Shown piece by piece: positions 39,552 to 52,993 of a DNA stretch of 64,000 bases; position 1 is the first letter of the stretch, and every line of letters begins with the position of its first letter. Where the stretch lies: positions 6,386,001 through 6,450,000 of the forward strand of contig NC_135780.1 in assembly GCF_028453695.1 (NCBI RefSeq), read 5' to 3'. Source of the DNA: Augochlora pura. Lineage: Eukaryota > Arthropoda > Insecta > Hymenoptera > Halictidae. The translations under genes were made by a program, and so were the position numbers. The notes below the pieces were generated by a model that did no database searches, had not been told where the DNA came from, and saw only the letters and a list, made by a program, of their open reading frames with translations.

Positions 39552-42500
39552 ATTTCGGTAACCAGGAGGACATTAGTAGCGGATCACTTGTAGACGACGA
39601 GCGAGACATCCGGGTCGGCAGGTTCTCGCAAAACTGCAGCTACGATCTAACATCCGGGTCATAACGCGCCACTACACTGAACACGTGGATACTGGCGGAG
39701 GCTGGTTCTCCTACCTTCTCACCTCCGCAGCCCCCCTTTTTCTCCGTTGCCTCCACCACTGTTGCCCTCGCCCTCGCCTCCCTTTCCGTCTCTATCCGGT
39801 GTACTCGTTGTCCTTCTCCTGCTCTTTATTGTCGCGATAGACCCTCTCGTCCTCTCTCTCTCTCTTTCTCTCTCCGACTGTTTGTATTCCCGAGTCTCTT
39901 TCGCCCCCACGATTTATCTCACTCATTTATTTTCCCTTTCTCCACTTTTTCGCTCGCTCTCGCTCCTTTACCCCGTACACTGCTACCACGGTCACGATCG
40001 AGTAGTCGTGTCTCTATACCATCGTCGACATCGCCATCCTCGCCACCACTACCGGCTACTGGTTACGTTTCCTGTATAACATGCGGTTTTGCCCGAATCG
40101 TTTGCGTTAACGTCCCGCCTCGAGGACTTTTCGGTATTCACCAGGTACACCATCCAGGGGGATAACATTTGCCGGACGATAACGTCTGGATCCCGCTTGG
40201 TACCGTCGTCCTCCGACCGGCGATCGATGAAAATCGCGTCCAATTGTTGATCAGAGATCATTGGTATCCTCTTCTTATTCTAAGAGATGTATTTTTTGGA
40301 ACAATCTTTAAAATCCGAAAGAGCTTGATGGTGCTTATGGTAACATGGGTGGGCAAACATTTTTGTTCGAAATTGTCGTTGAATTTCTTGTTCAAGGTTC
40401 GTTTACTTGACAGATGGAACTTCATTAATTTTTATGGTATTTGCCTACAGGTTGTCCACGCTGAAAGAGTAAAGCTTATGAAGACAGAAAATTTTTCTTC
40501 AGCAATGTTTCCTTATAAAAAGCATCTCAATGGTGATAAGATGACAACGATACAATGGAGATATTTAGGTGATTTCCTTTAGCTGGAACACCCTATACCG
40601 TAATTATCGTCCAACTTGTATATTTTTAGAACGTAAAAAACTTTAGAACTCACAGGATCATATAATACGATGTTCGTTTATTTGTTGCAAAACAAAATTA
40701 TTACTCGATTCTAATGACAATTGTACAACAGTGATTACGTACAAAAGCTAGCTACCAGTTGGCTGAAACTTTTCAAAGAAATTGATACTTGAGAAGGATT
40801 ATTAAATAGCACCAGTAGTAATAGTGGTAAATTAAACGTGAGCTAAATTGATTTAAAGTAAATAAAAAAGAGTTTTGTGAGGCTTGCAGAAATTTTAACT
40901 AAAGAAAGCTACGAAATTCTTGCCACTACCAACTCTCTTGTTCTATCTTTTTTTTGTAAAATCGTATGCTTTTAAACACTTTCGCTTCTTGGCGTCTTTG
41001 TGCTCGACTGTGAAAAATGAATTCGTAAGAACAGAAAATACTAAAACTTAAAACGTTAGATAAGAGAAACAAGAGTCGGACATCTTGCTTTCGGCATTAA
41101 TTGCAAAATTTAAAACACTTTGTAAAAAACAGTGTTAAGAACGTAGGCGTTTAAAAACATATGATCGCAATTAAAAAATAAATAAAATTTCACATCATCT
41201 ACGCATTCTGCATTACAACAACATTAAAGCGTATTAAATAATAAACCTCTTGGTATTAAACATTATGTAACTGATAGAACGTTTGTTTTTTATTGTTTTT
41301 TTACAGACAGAAGATAATAATACATTTAATATTATATTTCATTGCATCAAGCGTATCACAATTTTGAAACTGTTAAAGCATTATAGAGAAGTTTGTACTA
41401 TTAATAGTACTGTCATATTAGAAAACATTCACATAATCCATTTGACTTTACTTAATCGATATAAAATCATCAAAACCATTTATTGTCAGTCTTGTTAGCA
41501 TGTTTCAAACTATATTGATTGATATAGTAATGTTCAATAAAAAGGTTTTTCATTTCATACAACTTTGCTATACTATATATTATTCTATTCCTTGTTCTTG
41601 TATAAAAACTGTCTTAATATACAAAATTCATATTTCCACAAATAAAAATAATTCTTAAATCATGAAAATTAAATAAACTTTCTATTACTTCGATTATGTT
41701 AATTGTTGAATTATTTATATTTATATGTGAGAATATTCTTGCTACGTTCCATCGTAAATAAATTGATTGCATCAGAAAAATATTGTTCTCTTAAAACGTA
41801 AGAGAGTTTAAACATTTCAGTTGCCGTATAAACTACAAAACAGCTATAGTTTTATATTGTATTAATTCTTTAAAGGAAGTATACCTTTTTGCGTGTGCGG
41901 TTTCTGTGAAAATATAAAGAATGTGTTACATGGTTTACAGTATAGTATATACATCATTTTAAATATATCTTCATTATATCAAATATATTCTAAATTTTTC
42001 ATTTTGACGATTTTATTGCTAACATTCTGATATAAAAGAGAATGGTTTAAAAAATACTATAAAGTGTTAATTGTCCTAACGTAAATATTATAATCCTTTA
42101 GCATAATATACTTTATTTTAAAAATTATTTAAATTTGTAGGATTTCTTTCTATATTACTACAGATTGCATGTGTAAAATGTTATAAAAAAATAAAAGGAA
42201 GTATTATAATATATTATCTACATAATTGAATCGAAAAACATATAAAGTATGTTTTTGAAATCACATAAAATGAAATAAGTAATAAAATGATACTTTAATA
42301 ATAATTACGTTTCGTTTATGTGATTCTTGTAATTATTTGATTTTTAATATCAATCCCTCTTGATTTAATAAGAGGTTCTTAAGGAATATACGATTTATCA
42401 ATTGTTATTAATTAGTATTTCGACCACAATCATATCTTATATCTTAATTGTTCAGCTAATTGAATTTTTATTATTATGATATTTTCGAAGAATATATTAT

Positions 42501-43507
42501 TTACCAGTTACACTTTTACTCCAATTAATTTTATTTGCTTTTAATGATCTGGTATCTTGAAATTATGAAGAATCCTCATCCTATTTGTATTGAAATATAT
42601 ATAATTACATACGTAATGTTCATTTAAACTGTAACTTATTATTATAAATAATTCAGCATTACAGTGTCTAAGAAAAAGCTTTCGTTGAAAATGCACATTT
42701 TTATTTAATCTTTTTATTTTAAATATTTGTATTGAACATGTGCAATTAGCAGTGAATCATTGCATTTCACGTTTATTCATTACGCTCGTGCAACTTTTAA
42801 TTTAACGAACCTTGGAAATTGAAATTATAATGAAAAGTTTGCAAACTGGACACGGTCACACTAAATTATTGACATTATAAAAAAAATACTAAAGAAATGT
42901 GATGTCTTTGAAATGAACTAGTATACTTCAATAGTAACTTTGTGTCAAACAAAAGAAGGAGAGATATTATTGTGCATGGTTTCGAGGTAATTTCATTTTA
43001 GTTTTCATTTTATGAGCAGTTTCTCTGTTTCGTTTATTGTCTCTTAAAATGTCAAGGCGCACAAAATAATACGGTACAGACACACTTACCTTGGTGTTTT
43101 ACCACAAATATAGCATTCCATCACGATAAAGCATTAATAATTTCACGTTTATCCCAACAGATTTTATAGCTAAAACAATACAAACGTTTCTTTCGTTCTT
43201 CCTCTTTAGCAGTATTAATAATTATACCTAAATGATATAGTTAAGCATATAGCTAAAGCAATATAAATTTTTCTTTAGTACTTTCTCATAGTATCAATAA
43301 TTTAGGCGGTATATTAATGGATAACTTTTTGTGGAACATCCTGCATATACAAATAGTTATATCGAGTAAAACTTAAATCAAAGTCGTACAGACATTTAAA
43401 AGTAAGATAGAATGAAATGCAACTGAAACACGTTGTTTTGTTAGTCATAGACACTGATCAAAAATAAGATGTGAATAAGCCAGTATAATAATCGATAATA
43501 TCGCTAT
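39552..43507. other. Region between dysfusion start and CP190 stop
   Basis: Positions 39552-40260 are GC-richer with CT-rich tracts (about 39850-39890 and 39930-39970) and probably hold the dysfusion promoter and 5' UTR. From about 40600 to 43500 the sequence is very AT-rich and featureless, with part presumably CP190 3' UTR. A possible transposon fragment at 40340-40610 is listed separately. Confidence 0.55.
40340..40610 (+). mobile_element. Possible decayed transposon fragment
   Basis: An open frame continues through this segment on the plus strand but changes character at about 40340, from GC-rich dysfusion upstream sequence to more balanced sequence. It ends at CTGGAACACCCTATACC, which resembles a frequent terminal motif of insect DNA repeats. 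No catalytic motif is recognisable, so the family is unknown. Confidence 0.25.
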
Positions 43508-46444
43508 TTAGGATTCAACTAATTCTCTACTATCATCATCCCATTCAGAGAAACTTCTGCTTCTGATCTGTTTATCATTCTTTTCTTGCTCGGCATCTTG
43601 CTCCACCTCGTCAACGTGTTCTTCTTCGATGATCATAACCGAATCCTGAGGTTCGTCAGCACCGTTACTTTGTTCGCTGCATTGCTCATCGTATTCTACA
43701 ATTTCTGTCTGTTCCTCTACATATTGTATTACCTCTTCCACCTGATCCACATTGCAATCCTCTAACAACTCTTCCGTATTATCAACTTGCATTTCCTCCT
43801 CTTCTTCTTCTTCTACCACCTCCTCTTCCACTACTTTCTCTTCAACTTCTTCGACCACTTCTTCCACTATCTCCTCTGTTTCTTCGGTAAGCTCTTCCGT
43901 CTGATAACTTTCATACGTTTGCCGATCCGTTCCCTCGCTACCGTGTATGTAAACGATCATACCATCTTCCGTGCCTTGCATTACAATTTGTTCATTGTCT
44001 GAAATATTCAATTGCTGCGGCTGGGACTGTTGTTCGTTGTCCTCCTGTTGATAATTTTCGTTATCAATAAGCATGATCATAGGCTGTTCGTCGAGTTCTT
44101 GTGTACTGTAAGTTATCTCATGGGAAATATTATTCATTTGCAATTCCGGTACTATGAAGTCTGAATCGTTTGTAGCTACTTCTTGGGATTCAGCCGGAAC
44201 ACTATCTCCGACACTCAGAGAGGCTGCTATTCCACTCGCAACATGGCTGAGCGCTTCAGCCTCCGAAGAAGGTTCCAACGAAATCGACGGCATGGCTGTC
44301 GATTCAGGATCTCGTAAATCTTTATGCACGCAATCTAAATGCACTTGTAGATTTGTAGCGCGTACGAAAACTTTGCTGCAATGGGTGCATCGATGTCCTT
44401 TCTCCTTTCCTTCGGATATATTTCCATGGCCGGTATTAATTTCATGCGTTGTTAGCTCTGTCACGTCTTTGAACGTCAGAGAACATTGCATGCATTGAAT
44501 TTCTTCTCTCGTCGTTGAATGTTGACGCGATGTTGGTCGATGATTATGATTTATCTGGTGTCTCACCAAAAGCGTTTCCGAAAGTGCAACGTAAGGGCAT
44601 GCTTGACATTTCGGGAAACGCATGCTTTTCGGTGGTGGCACGTTATGTTTCGTATAAAGATGGTACATCAGGATATTTCGCTTTGTTGCTTTGTAACCGC
44701 AATGTTCGCAAACTCTTGGGTCGAATTTTTCTTCGTGTACATCTTGCATGTGCCTTCTGTACATGTAGTAGTTTGTGTATTCCTCCTCTATGTCGCATTT
44801 ATTACATTTCCATGGCCCGGTTTCACCGCCATCAACATTCCCGTTACTCTTCGATTCGGCCTCTTCGCTACTATTGGTTGACATCAAATGATCAGACTTT
44901 AAAACAACGTAAGAAACTTTCGTTTTAGACGCGTTATTATCCGGCGATTTCGCCTCCTTTTGCATTATCTTCAATCGTATATTCTTATTATTCTTCACTA
45001 GGTGAGGATACTTCTTTAATACTTCTCTAATAATTCTGGCATGATTATTGATCGAATCGTCTGAATTTCCTTTGATGGAAGATTTTCCTTTTTCCATATT
45101 TTCTTTTTCCTCAAGATCAAATCGTACCTTTTTCGACGGCGAAGGTTGTGCTTCCTGGCCTCGCTGAAAACATCTACTTACGGACCAATCGTCGTCTGAA
45201 TTAATTTCTTTCAGACTTTTCTCGTTCGTGTTACCTTCATCCTCTTCGTCTTCCGTTGTATCATTCTTAGTGTCTCTATCCGGAGAATATTTACCGCTCG
45301 GCGAATTATCCCTTTTGTATTTGCCTGGTGCCTGCACGATAGGTTTGGTATTATAAGTAATGTCATCGAATGACGAAAACACGCCGAGCGCAAACTCTTC
45401 GGCTTCAGGGAGATCAAATCGAGAAGGTCCTGGTGTCACTTCTGTAGGCCTGTTTGTTGAGGATAACCCATGGAATGTTCGCATTTCATAGTTAAGAGAT
45501 GGTGAACTTTGGGGTACATCTAGTTTCCTTTTCCAAATAGGAAGTCTAAAATGATAGACATTTAATTTTTAAAATGCAATGGCTATATCATCAGTGTATC
45601 GATGTGTATACTTACTTTCTACCTGGTAATGGTGTAACTGAAAGTCCCGACGACAAACTAGAAGTTGTAGTTGGTGTTGTGGGGGTGGTTGTTGTGGTGC
45701 TTGGTTTTGTACTGGAGGTCGAAGGCTTTGAAACTGCTACCACAGGTCTTGTATTGCACTTTGATTGTTCATTTTGTAAAGAACTGGTATTAAACTGTGC
45801 ATCGAGTAACTTGGTCAACACAGTCATATTCATTTTCTGTGCAGTACGGTATAAAGCATGCTGTTCAGAAGTCCAGTACTCCAACTGTCCAGTGTACATG
45901 AAACTTTAAAAATGTTACAGTAAGTTTATGCTTCAGAGGGTAGTTATTTGCCTTAAAAATGCAAACAATGTATTTTCAAATTACAAAAGCTGCACAAACT
46001 ATATCCAATAATACCTTATTATTGACTTCACACATTCATATGGCATATCTGGAGGCATTACGATCACTCCATCGAAATTCTCATCTTTTTCTTTTTGCTC
46101 GCGTTCCAATTGCAAAAAATAATCTGTGCATGTTGTTATAACCAGGCGATGAGCCTAAAATATTCATTAAATTTGCTTTCGCTGTATAAAATATTATAAA
46201 ATTAATGACAACAGCATGTAATAAATACAATTATCAGCATACTGAATGCAACTGTATTACTTGTTATAAAAGCTATTACCTGAACAGTGATATCACTGGT
46301 GGGAAATTTAATGGTAAGGTCAAGCAATTCTTCCTCAAAATAAAGCTGTTGGAGTCTCTGTAGGAAAAAGGTTCCCCAATTGTCCACTTTCACTTGTTTC
46401 AATCCACGAGAGGGTCTGCTCTTATCTGAATTTGGTGTTTCCAT
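43508..46444 (-). CDS. Cp190: CP190 homologue: BTB and C2H2 zinc-finger chromatin/centrosome protein, complete, 4 coding exons
   Basis: In Drosophila, CP190 is recruited by CTCF, Su(Hw) and other insulator proteins and supports domain boundaries; it also sits on centrosomes in mitosis. Exons are 46444-46280, 46154-46015, 45903-45616 and 45545-43508. All joins are in phase, giving 876 aa (the fly protein is about 1100). The BTB domain (about residues 18-135) opens with VKVDNWGTFFLQRLQQLYF and continues with AHRLVITTCTDYF and FMYTGQLEYW, all close to fly CP190. A Thr/Ser/Pro linker ends near 197. Five C2H2-type fingers lie at about 445-468, 477-498, 511-531, 549-571 and 584-605. The C-terminal 130 residues are strongly acidic (runs of Glu at about 748-848). 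The start ATG at 46444 opens the exon carrying the BTB N-terminus. The upstream 5' UTR is spliced or extended towards 46.8-47.5 kb, but I cannot define it. Confidence 0.93.
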
Positions 46445-48886
46445 TGTGTACCTATGGGATACATAAAACTTTATTTCAGCAATGTGTGAAAAATTCCTCT
46501 AAAAGGCCTCACTATTCCAATATACATTCTTTCACAATACCAATAGCAGATAGTCTACTAAAAATCTTAATTAATAAATAAAATTCTTTCATATACTAAT
46601 CATCTTTCCTTTATTCAAAGATATATTAGCTTCAATAAATATATAACTGTATAAAATGATATATTTGTTAGTGTTTTTGAAATGCATCTTGATAATTGAT
46701 ACACAATATACAAAATGATAGTGTAACAAAATTTGCTTACCAGATAGAGGTACCGTTAACTATTTATTATACTGTGTTGTACTGATAATCACACTGGACC
46801 AAATTCTGAAATAAGAGAAGAAAAATACACAATAAACTCTTTTTACTAATAAAAATAAAGCACAGATTAGCATTATATAGATTACAAGATTTCCATAAAC
46901 TTAAGTAAGAATTCTTTGCGCATAAATATATAAATCACAATATCTTTATATCAAAGCAAATTATATTTCCATCTATTACACAGTGATAATATTAATTAAT
47001 TCGTAAAAATTGAAATATTTTACATCTAGGAAGATAAAAATTACATATTAATGGGATCTACTGACATAAGAATATGGTTCTGAAACTTACATATCCAGTG
47101 AACAAAGTACAACACCATAAAAGTCTTTTAGTATATATATGTGTATATATATGTACACGTATATATACGCGCATGTATAAATTATAAACACACTGTTTAA
47201 ATTATTATAAACTTTGATTGAATCCCGACCATTACAAAACAGAACTGTAGGCACTATGAAAGGAGGGAAGTAAAAAGGGATTTGTGCTAAGAAGGTATCA
47301 GTGCATACTTCGCGGAACGCTGAGAAATGGAAGTTTAATAACGATGCACGTCTTCCTTTTATAATCTAATTCGGGCATATTAATGACCATTTCGAATATA
47401 TACAAATTCAAAATATCCTCTGGATGTATTGCACATACCTATTTAACAATATTTCAATATTCCACTCAGCTCCATCTCTTATAAATTTCCTTAGTATACC
47501 AGTTACATTGAATATTCCATTGTGTATCACGACTCACAGATGGAGTTAAAAGCTTTTAAAGGTTTTGTAGACGCGCCTTAATAGAACTGCGCCTGCGTAA
47601 GCAAATTCGGACGCACAAGTTTTCATAAATCAATCAAAAAAATATTACGCTCATTTTATTAAAAAAACTTTTAGTTTTTAAAATGCTATCCTTTCAATAT
47701 TCTTCAATATTCTATTCATAAAAAACTTTAATGTCTTGCTGCAAAAAATAATTTTACATTACGATCCCAATTACAATTATTCCAACCGGAATGCACAAGC
47801 GATTTTCTATTATATCATAGTGAAAGTTCATATAAGTTTTAATTGTTTGCAATATTATTTTACAGAGACAAAAAGAGTTTCAGCTGGTTTAAAATTATTT
47901 ATAATATAATTAAAGATTAAAGATGATCATGTTTCCTTTTTACCATCTACTGACCTAGGACTAAAGCCTTCCTTAGGTCACGGTATTTTATGGTAAGTTT
48001 TCAATACCAATTTCATACAATATTCTATTGTTTATGATTGTAATTTCGTTTGGCGCAATTTTGTGTACACTTTAGACTGTACCTAAAGAAATTTTTGATA
48101 AGCAAACATTTTTGTATCGAAAATATTTTAAAGAAGCGTACACTTTCCTTTGCATCTACTTTTCATATATAATTAATAAAAACGCACGGAACCCTATCGT
48201 TAAACTATTTCAAATATATAAATAATGACCGTGTGTCAATTGAAATCTTGATTGGCGGTTTGCGTATGTATTCTCATGAAAGTAACTGGCAAGCCAATCA
48301 TAGAAAATTACGATATAAGATAAAGATCTCACGGTATTTTGCAATTCTCAGGTTATCAGTGTCGGACAAATTAATGTACATATTTGGTTGTATAGTAAAA
48401 TCTGAGAGCTGGAATGAATGTGCTATTTATATTAGAGCCGTAAACAATCTATACAATAATATAGATATAAATATTGGACGAAGTTGCATGGAATATCTAT
48501 CGGCTCAAAATACTTGAGTAAAATGTATGAGAAACTTATTGATATGAACAATCATCGATGATCAAACACAAAATAACCCCTTTGGAAAACATATATTGTA
48601 TTTCCATGGAAGGGGAAAACATATTTATGTATGTATTTAGAATGCGTTAAACAAACGCGAGCATCCTTTCTTAGTTTCTTTATAAACGATTGCATTTTTC
48701 AGCAGACAACAATGGAAAATATGATATCTGGTTTTACTAAAAGTTAATGTTGACAAGAAACGGAGTAAAAAACGTATTTTCATAACGATTAAGTAAGTGA
48801 GAACGTTTATTTTATTAAAATAACGTTCAATTAGTTTAGGGTTAATGTCATTATAAATTTTAATTACAGTGAACAGAATTTGTAAG
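46445..48886. promoter_or_regulatory. Shared divergent upstream region of CP190 and GLCE
   Basis: About 2.4 kb separates the two start codons, which face away from each other. The likely promoter core is the less AT-rich segment around 47.22-47.62 kb. A CA/TA-type run (tatatatgtgtatatatatg) lies at about 47131-47165. A good splice acceptor (TTTTAATTACAG, ending at 48869) just before the GLCE start suggests GLCE has an upstream non-coding exon. No other gene is seen. The plus-strand open frame at 48233-48517 has no recognisable content. Confidence 0.5.
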
Positions 48887-50969
48887 ATGATGCGGTTGAA
48901 TTTTAAAACAATACTACTTGTAATAGTAGTTGCAGTATTGAGTTCAATATTAACATCATGGAACAATTGCGGTAATCCATTCTTTTTTAAAAGTACCGAA
49001 TGGAAGGCAAAATTTCAACATAGAGTAAGTAAATATTACAACTTATATATTCCATATAAATTTGCAGTTCATTTTAAGGTATATCAAATATTTTTGAAGT
49101 TATATTACATTGTTACAATTGAATATCTATAGACTAATTGAAACAAAATGAATTTTCATAAAGGATCGACAAACTTTAGAAAGCGGGTATCAAGAAATAG
49201 ATTGTCACATTAATGGTGATTATTCAATTGGATGTCGTAAAGAAGGAGATGAAGTGTACATACCATTTTCATTTATTCACAAGTATTTTGAGGTAAATAT
49301 TACGGTTAAAAATGATTGATATTATTGATATTATTTAATTATTTTTCTAAAATTCATTAGATCTATGGGAAATTGGCAACCTATGATGGTTTAGAAAGAT
49401 TCGAGTGGCTGCACAGTTATTCAAAAATTGTTAATCCCAAGGGAAAATACGATCCAAGGGGAGTATTTATGACCTTTGAAAATTATAATGTCGAAGTAAG
49501 GGAACGCGTTAAATGCATCAGCGGAAACGATGGTGTACCAATATCAACTCAGTGGGAGAGCCAAGGATACTATTATCCAACGCAAATTGCTCAATTCGGA
49601 TTATCGCACTATAGCAAAAATTTAACAGAACCAGAACCGCGCAGAAAGATTATCGAAGACTCGGATAAAACTAAACGAGAATGGACTATACCTCAGGGAT
49701 CTATTTTATCTAGAATATTTGATAAGCATGCTAATAGTCATGTGATGAAATTTGCTACACCGGAGACCAGTACTTCTGGGATTACTCTGAAGTTAGATCA
49801 TGTTTTGGATTTTGTATTAAAATGGGATTTTAATATTAAAGAGAACGGTAGTATCATGGTTACATTGCAATCTAGAGAAAGGAAGGAAATATATTATCTC
49901 CATTATATTACTAGCAACACAGTACTTCAAACTTACAATAACCATGTATATTATGGAATTGGTCAAATTAGCCATCAGTGGAAACGATATACCAGAGATT
50001 TAGTAATTGATCTACAAAAAGGTTTATTCTTAAATGACAAAAATAAGAAAAAATTGTCCCGTTCGAAATTAAAGGTAATACATCCGACGTACATAGAATA
50101 TTACAAAGTATTTTTAATTTAAGGTTTTGATTTCAAAATAATTAGAGTTTAATCGAAACAACGTTGTCGTTACAGATGATAAAAATAACTTTGTATGGAG
50201 CCGGAATGATCGATAATATAACTTTGTCTACGAGTGAACATATGGAACAATTTTATGACGCTGCAAGATGGTTTGTAGCCAATCAGAATATTAGCTCAGG
50301 TGGATGGTCGAATCCTGTTAGAAGAAAGGTGGCGCCTGGAATGGCTACTCTTGAACCTGGATGGTACTTTATTTTAATAAATTAAGTTGTATACGATTAA
50401 TGCAAGTTTTTTTAAATGCTAAAATATTTGATAACAGGTACTCGAGTATGGGTCAAGGACATGCTATTTCCGTATTAGCACGAGCATATTATCATTCCAA
50501 TGAAGAAAAATATTTACAAGCTGCTATTAGGGGTTTACAACCTTTTAGATTATCCTCCAACAAAGGAGGAGTAGCTGCTGTATTCTTAGATAAATATGTA
50601 TGGTACGAAGAATATCCTACCACACCTTCGTCTTTTGTATTGAATGGGTTTATTTATTCTTTAATCGGTTTGTATGATTTAAAGAGTATAGCGACAGGAA
50701 AGGATGTGGAAGAAGCATCTCGCCTTTTTAGTCAGGGTATGATCTCGCTAAAAAATCTGTTAACTTTGTACGATACAGGCTCTGGTACCACATACGATTT
50801 ACGACATTTCACATTAAAGACAGCTCCAAATTTAGCTAGGTGGGACTATCATTCTACTCATATTAATCAACTTCTCCTACTGAACTCAATTGACAATGAT
50901 TCTATATTTACTACCACAGCAGAAAGATGGATAGGTTACATGAACGGTAAGAGAGCAGCGCACAATTAA
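48887..50969 (+). CDS. GLCE: D-glucuronyl C5-epimerase (heparan sulfate), complete, 5 coding exons
   Basis: Golgi enzyme that converts D-glucuronic acid to L-iduronic acid in heparan sulfate precursor chains, after N-deacetylation/N-sulfation and before 2-O-sulfation. Exons are 48887-49024, 49164-49292, 49361-50074, 50176-50363 and 50438-50969. All joins are in phase, giving 566 aa (human 617). It shows a type II signal anchor (about residues 8-24), then the family blocks GDYSIGCRKEGDEVYIPFSF, DGLERFEWLHSYSKI, YYYPTQIAQFGLSHYSKN and GGWSNPVRR. Near the C-terminus are GQGHAISVLARAYYHS and the conserved ARWDYHSTHINQLLLL. The start is the first ATG of a tandem ATGATG after a 5' UTR acceptor at 48869. 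The in-frame GTG at 48869 overlaps that acceptor and is not used. AATAAA is at 51104. It shares its upstream region with CP190. Confidence 0.94.
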
Positions 50970-51808
50970 TTTTTTACCTTCAACGTTTGACTGACTTTTG
51001 TACTTGTCTATTCATTTTTTTTATTCATTACTTTTGTAATATCGACTCTTTCTTCCCCATTTTTTGTATCGTGCATTTTGTAAATAACTCCGAATAGTCA
51101 TGGAATAAAGCGGACCAAAATATATTTAATCTATTTGTGTAATATTGTCATATGAAATCGGTAAAATAGATGTTTTTTCTAAAATTTGTATCTACTTAAA
51201 CTTTTAAAGTAACGGAAAGAAAAAAAATCTCAAAATACGATGCTACAAGGGGTACGTTATGCTTTTTCATAAAAAAAAAGGAAACACTATTATTACTTGT
51301 AAACGTTACGTTAAAACACAACACAATTAATTTTCATTGAAGTTAAAAGCTGAAGGTATTCTTTACTTAATAGCAATTTAATATTTACGTATAATATAAT
51401 ACTGAAATAGGCCTTGACGAAAAGAAATGTGTAAAAAGTTAAAGATATTAAATAAACATTAATGAAATTATTTATATATTACCTAAAAAAATATAGTCGT
51501 TAAATGATAACAAATTTCGTGTCTAATACTTGTATTATTAATCCACCTAAATCTTTTCTTATTAATATAACAAACAATTCTACGATTATTAATTTTTAAA
51601 TAATTTTTTTAAACGATTTGAAAACTAATCTGAAAAATTATAATATAAATATTGTTCGAGCTATAAATCGAGATCTGTCGATTTCTTCTATGGTTCTATG
51701 CAATTTGGTAGAGGGCGCGAAAATTTCAGTTATCGTGATACAGAACCTCACATTGATCTATTTATATATCTCGTCTTATTCGTATTAAAATTTTATAAAC
51801 TAAGAATA
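50970..51808. other. GLCE 3' UTR and ZCRB1 promoter region
   Basis: 839 bp between the GLCE stop and the ZCRB1 start. AATAAA at 51104-51109 is a likely GLCE polyadenylation signal. The rest is AT-rich, with a less AT-rich stretch at about 51655-51745 just before the ZCRB1 start. No gene is seen. Confidence 0.55.
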
Positions 51809-52993
51809 ATGAGCGGCGGAGTAGTACCCAGCAGATCTACTGTTTATATTTCAAATTTACCTTTTTCGTTAACAAACAACGACATACATCAACTTTTGCA
51901 GAGTTATGGAAAGATTGTGAAGTAAGTTAAAGGATTCTTGCAGCATTAATAATTAATAATGCGCTAAAAAACAATGTCGTTTTTGGTCAATTTTTTACTA
52001 TATTAATCCAGAATTTAATAAATTGTTTGCGCAGTAATCAAAATCAATTTTTTACTACATTTTAGATTCAAAATTATGAAAATTGTTTACAAATACATTT
52101 TTACATAATCGTAAAGTGTTAAAATATCTAAAGATTTATATTAACAAGTATATAGGATCCCAGCTTAAAAATTTTAGTAGAAGGTTACGCATTTTTATTT
52201 TTCTATTTTTTATTCCCATAATTTTAATTGTCAAATTTGTTTGTAACTATGACGTTTCTACTTATTGTTAGAGTGACAATAATGAAAAACAAAATCACGC
52301 GACGAAGTCGCGGTGTTGCGTTTGTGTTGTTTCTTACTTCAGAAGATGCTCTTGCTTGTGCAAAAGGTTTAAACAATACAGAGGTATGTATTTATAATGA
52401 TACAGAGGTATTTTATTGTTTTTATATTAATATGTGTTACATATTAGTTTTAATGAATTATTTTATTATAGATAGGAGGTCGTAGAATTAAAAGTTCTAT
52501 AGCTGTTGACAATGGTCGTAGTACTGAATTTATTCGCAGAAGAGATTACCCAGATAAATCTCAATGTTATGAATGTGGTGAAGAAGGTCATTTGTCGTAT
52601 AACTGTAGAAATAATACATTGGGACCGAGGAATCCACCAGTGAAAAAAATTCGTATTAGAAAGAAACACAAAGCTAGTAATGGTTCAAATCCAGGCGATT
52701 GCAATAAAAATAGTGATGATGAATTGATAGAAGAAACCTGGGAAGATGAAGTAGAAACATTAAGTGCTGCTATTGCATTTGAGGTAAATATTTATTTAGA
52801 TATTATCTCTGCTTGCAGTTACAGTTAATAAATAATTATAAATGTGATGTTTCAGCAAAAGCAAAAGGAATTAGAAAATAGTCAAAGACCAGGATCTAAG
52901 GGATTCGATGAAGAAAATCGATTAAACCAAAAACCAGGAAAACGATATAAGAAAAACGAGTATTTCAGTGATGAGGAAGACTTTAGCGAATGA
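51809..52993 (+). CDS. ZCRB1: ZCRB1 (U11/U12 snRNP 31 kDa protein), complete, 4 coding exons
   Basis: Protein of the U11/U12 di-snRNP of the minor spliceosome, which recognises U12-type introns. Exons are 51809-51921, 52272-52383, 52472-52783 and 52856-52993. All joins are in phase, giving 224 aa (human 217). An RRM occupies about residues 9-86 with RNP2 VYISNL and RNP1 RGVAFVLF. A single CCHC zinc knuckle follows (CYECGEEGHLSYNC, near 105-118), then a basic segment (KKIRIRKKHK) and an acidic, Lys-rich tail ending in SDEEDFSE. The RRM-plus-one-knuckle order and total length are specific to this family. The first ATG of the recognisable frame is taken as start. It lies between GLCE and USB1, all on the plus strand. 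Confidence 0.95.

Noticed and set aside
39541..39609. ATG at 39609 or 39573 as the dysfusion start
   Set aside because: Both lie in a frame that ends in phase 0 at the donor and cannot join the bHLH exon in frame; only ATG at 39551 joins in phase.
40169..40582. 137-aa plus-strand open frame as a gene
   Set aside because: Composition changes abruptly inside it, no known domain is seen, and its end coincides with a repeat-like motif.
48869..48886. GTG at 48869 as the GLCE start
   Set aside because: The G of GTG is the last base of a TTACAG splice acceptor; the tandem ATG at 48887 is the natural start and begins just before the signal anchor.
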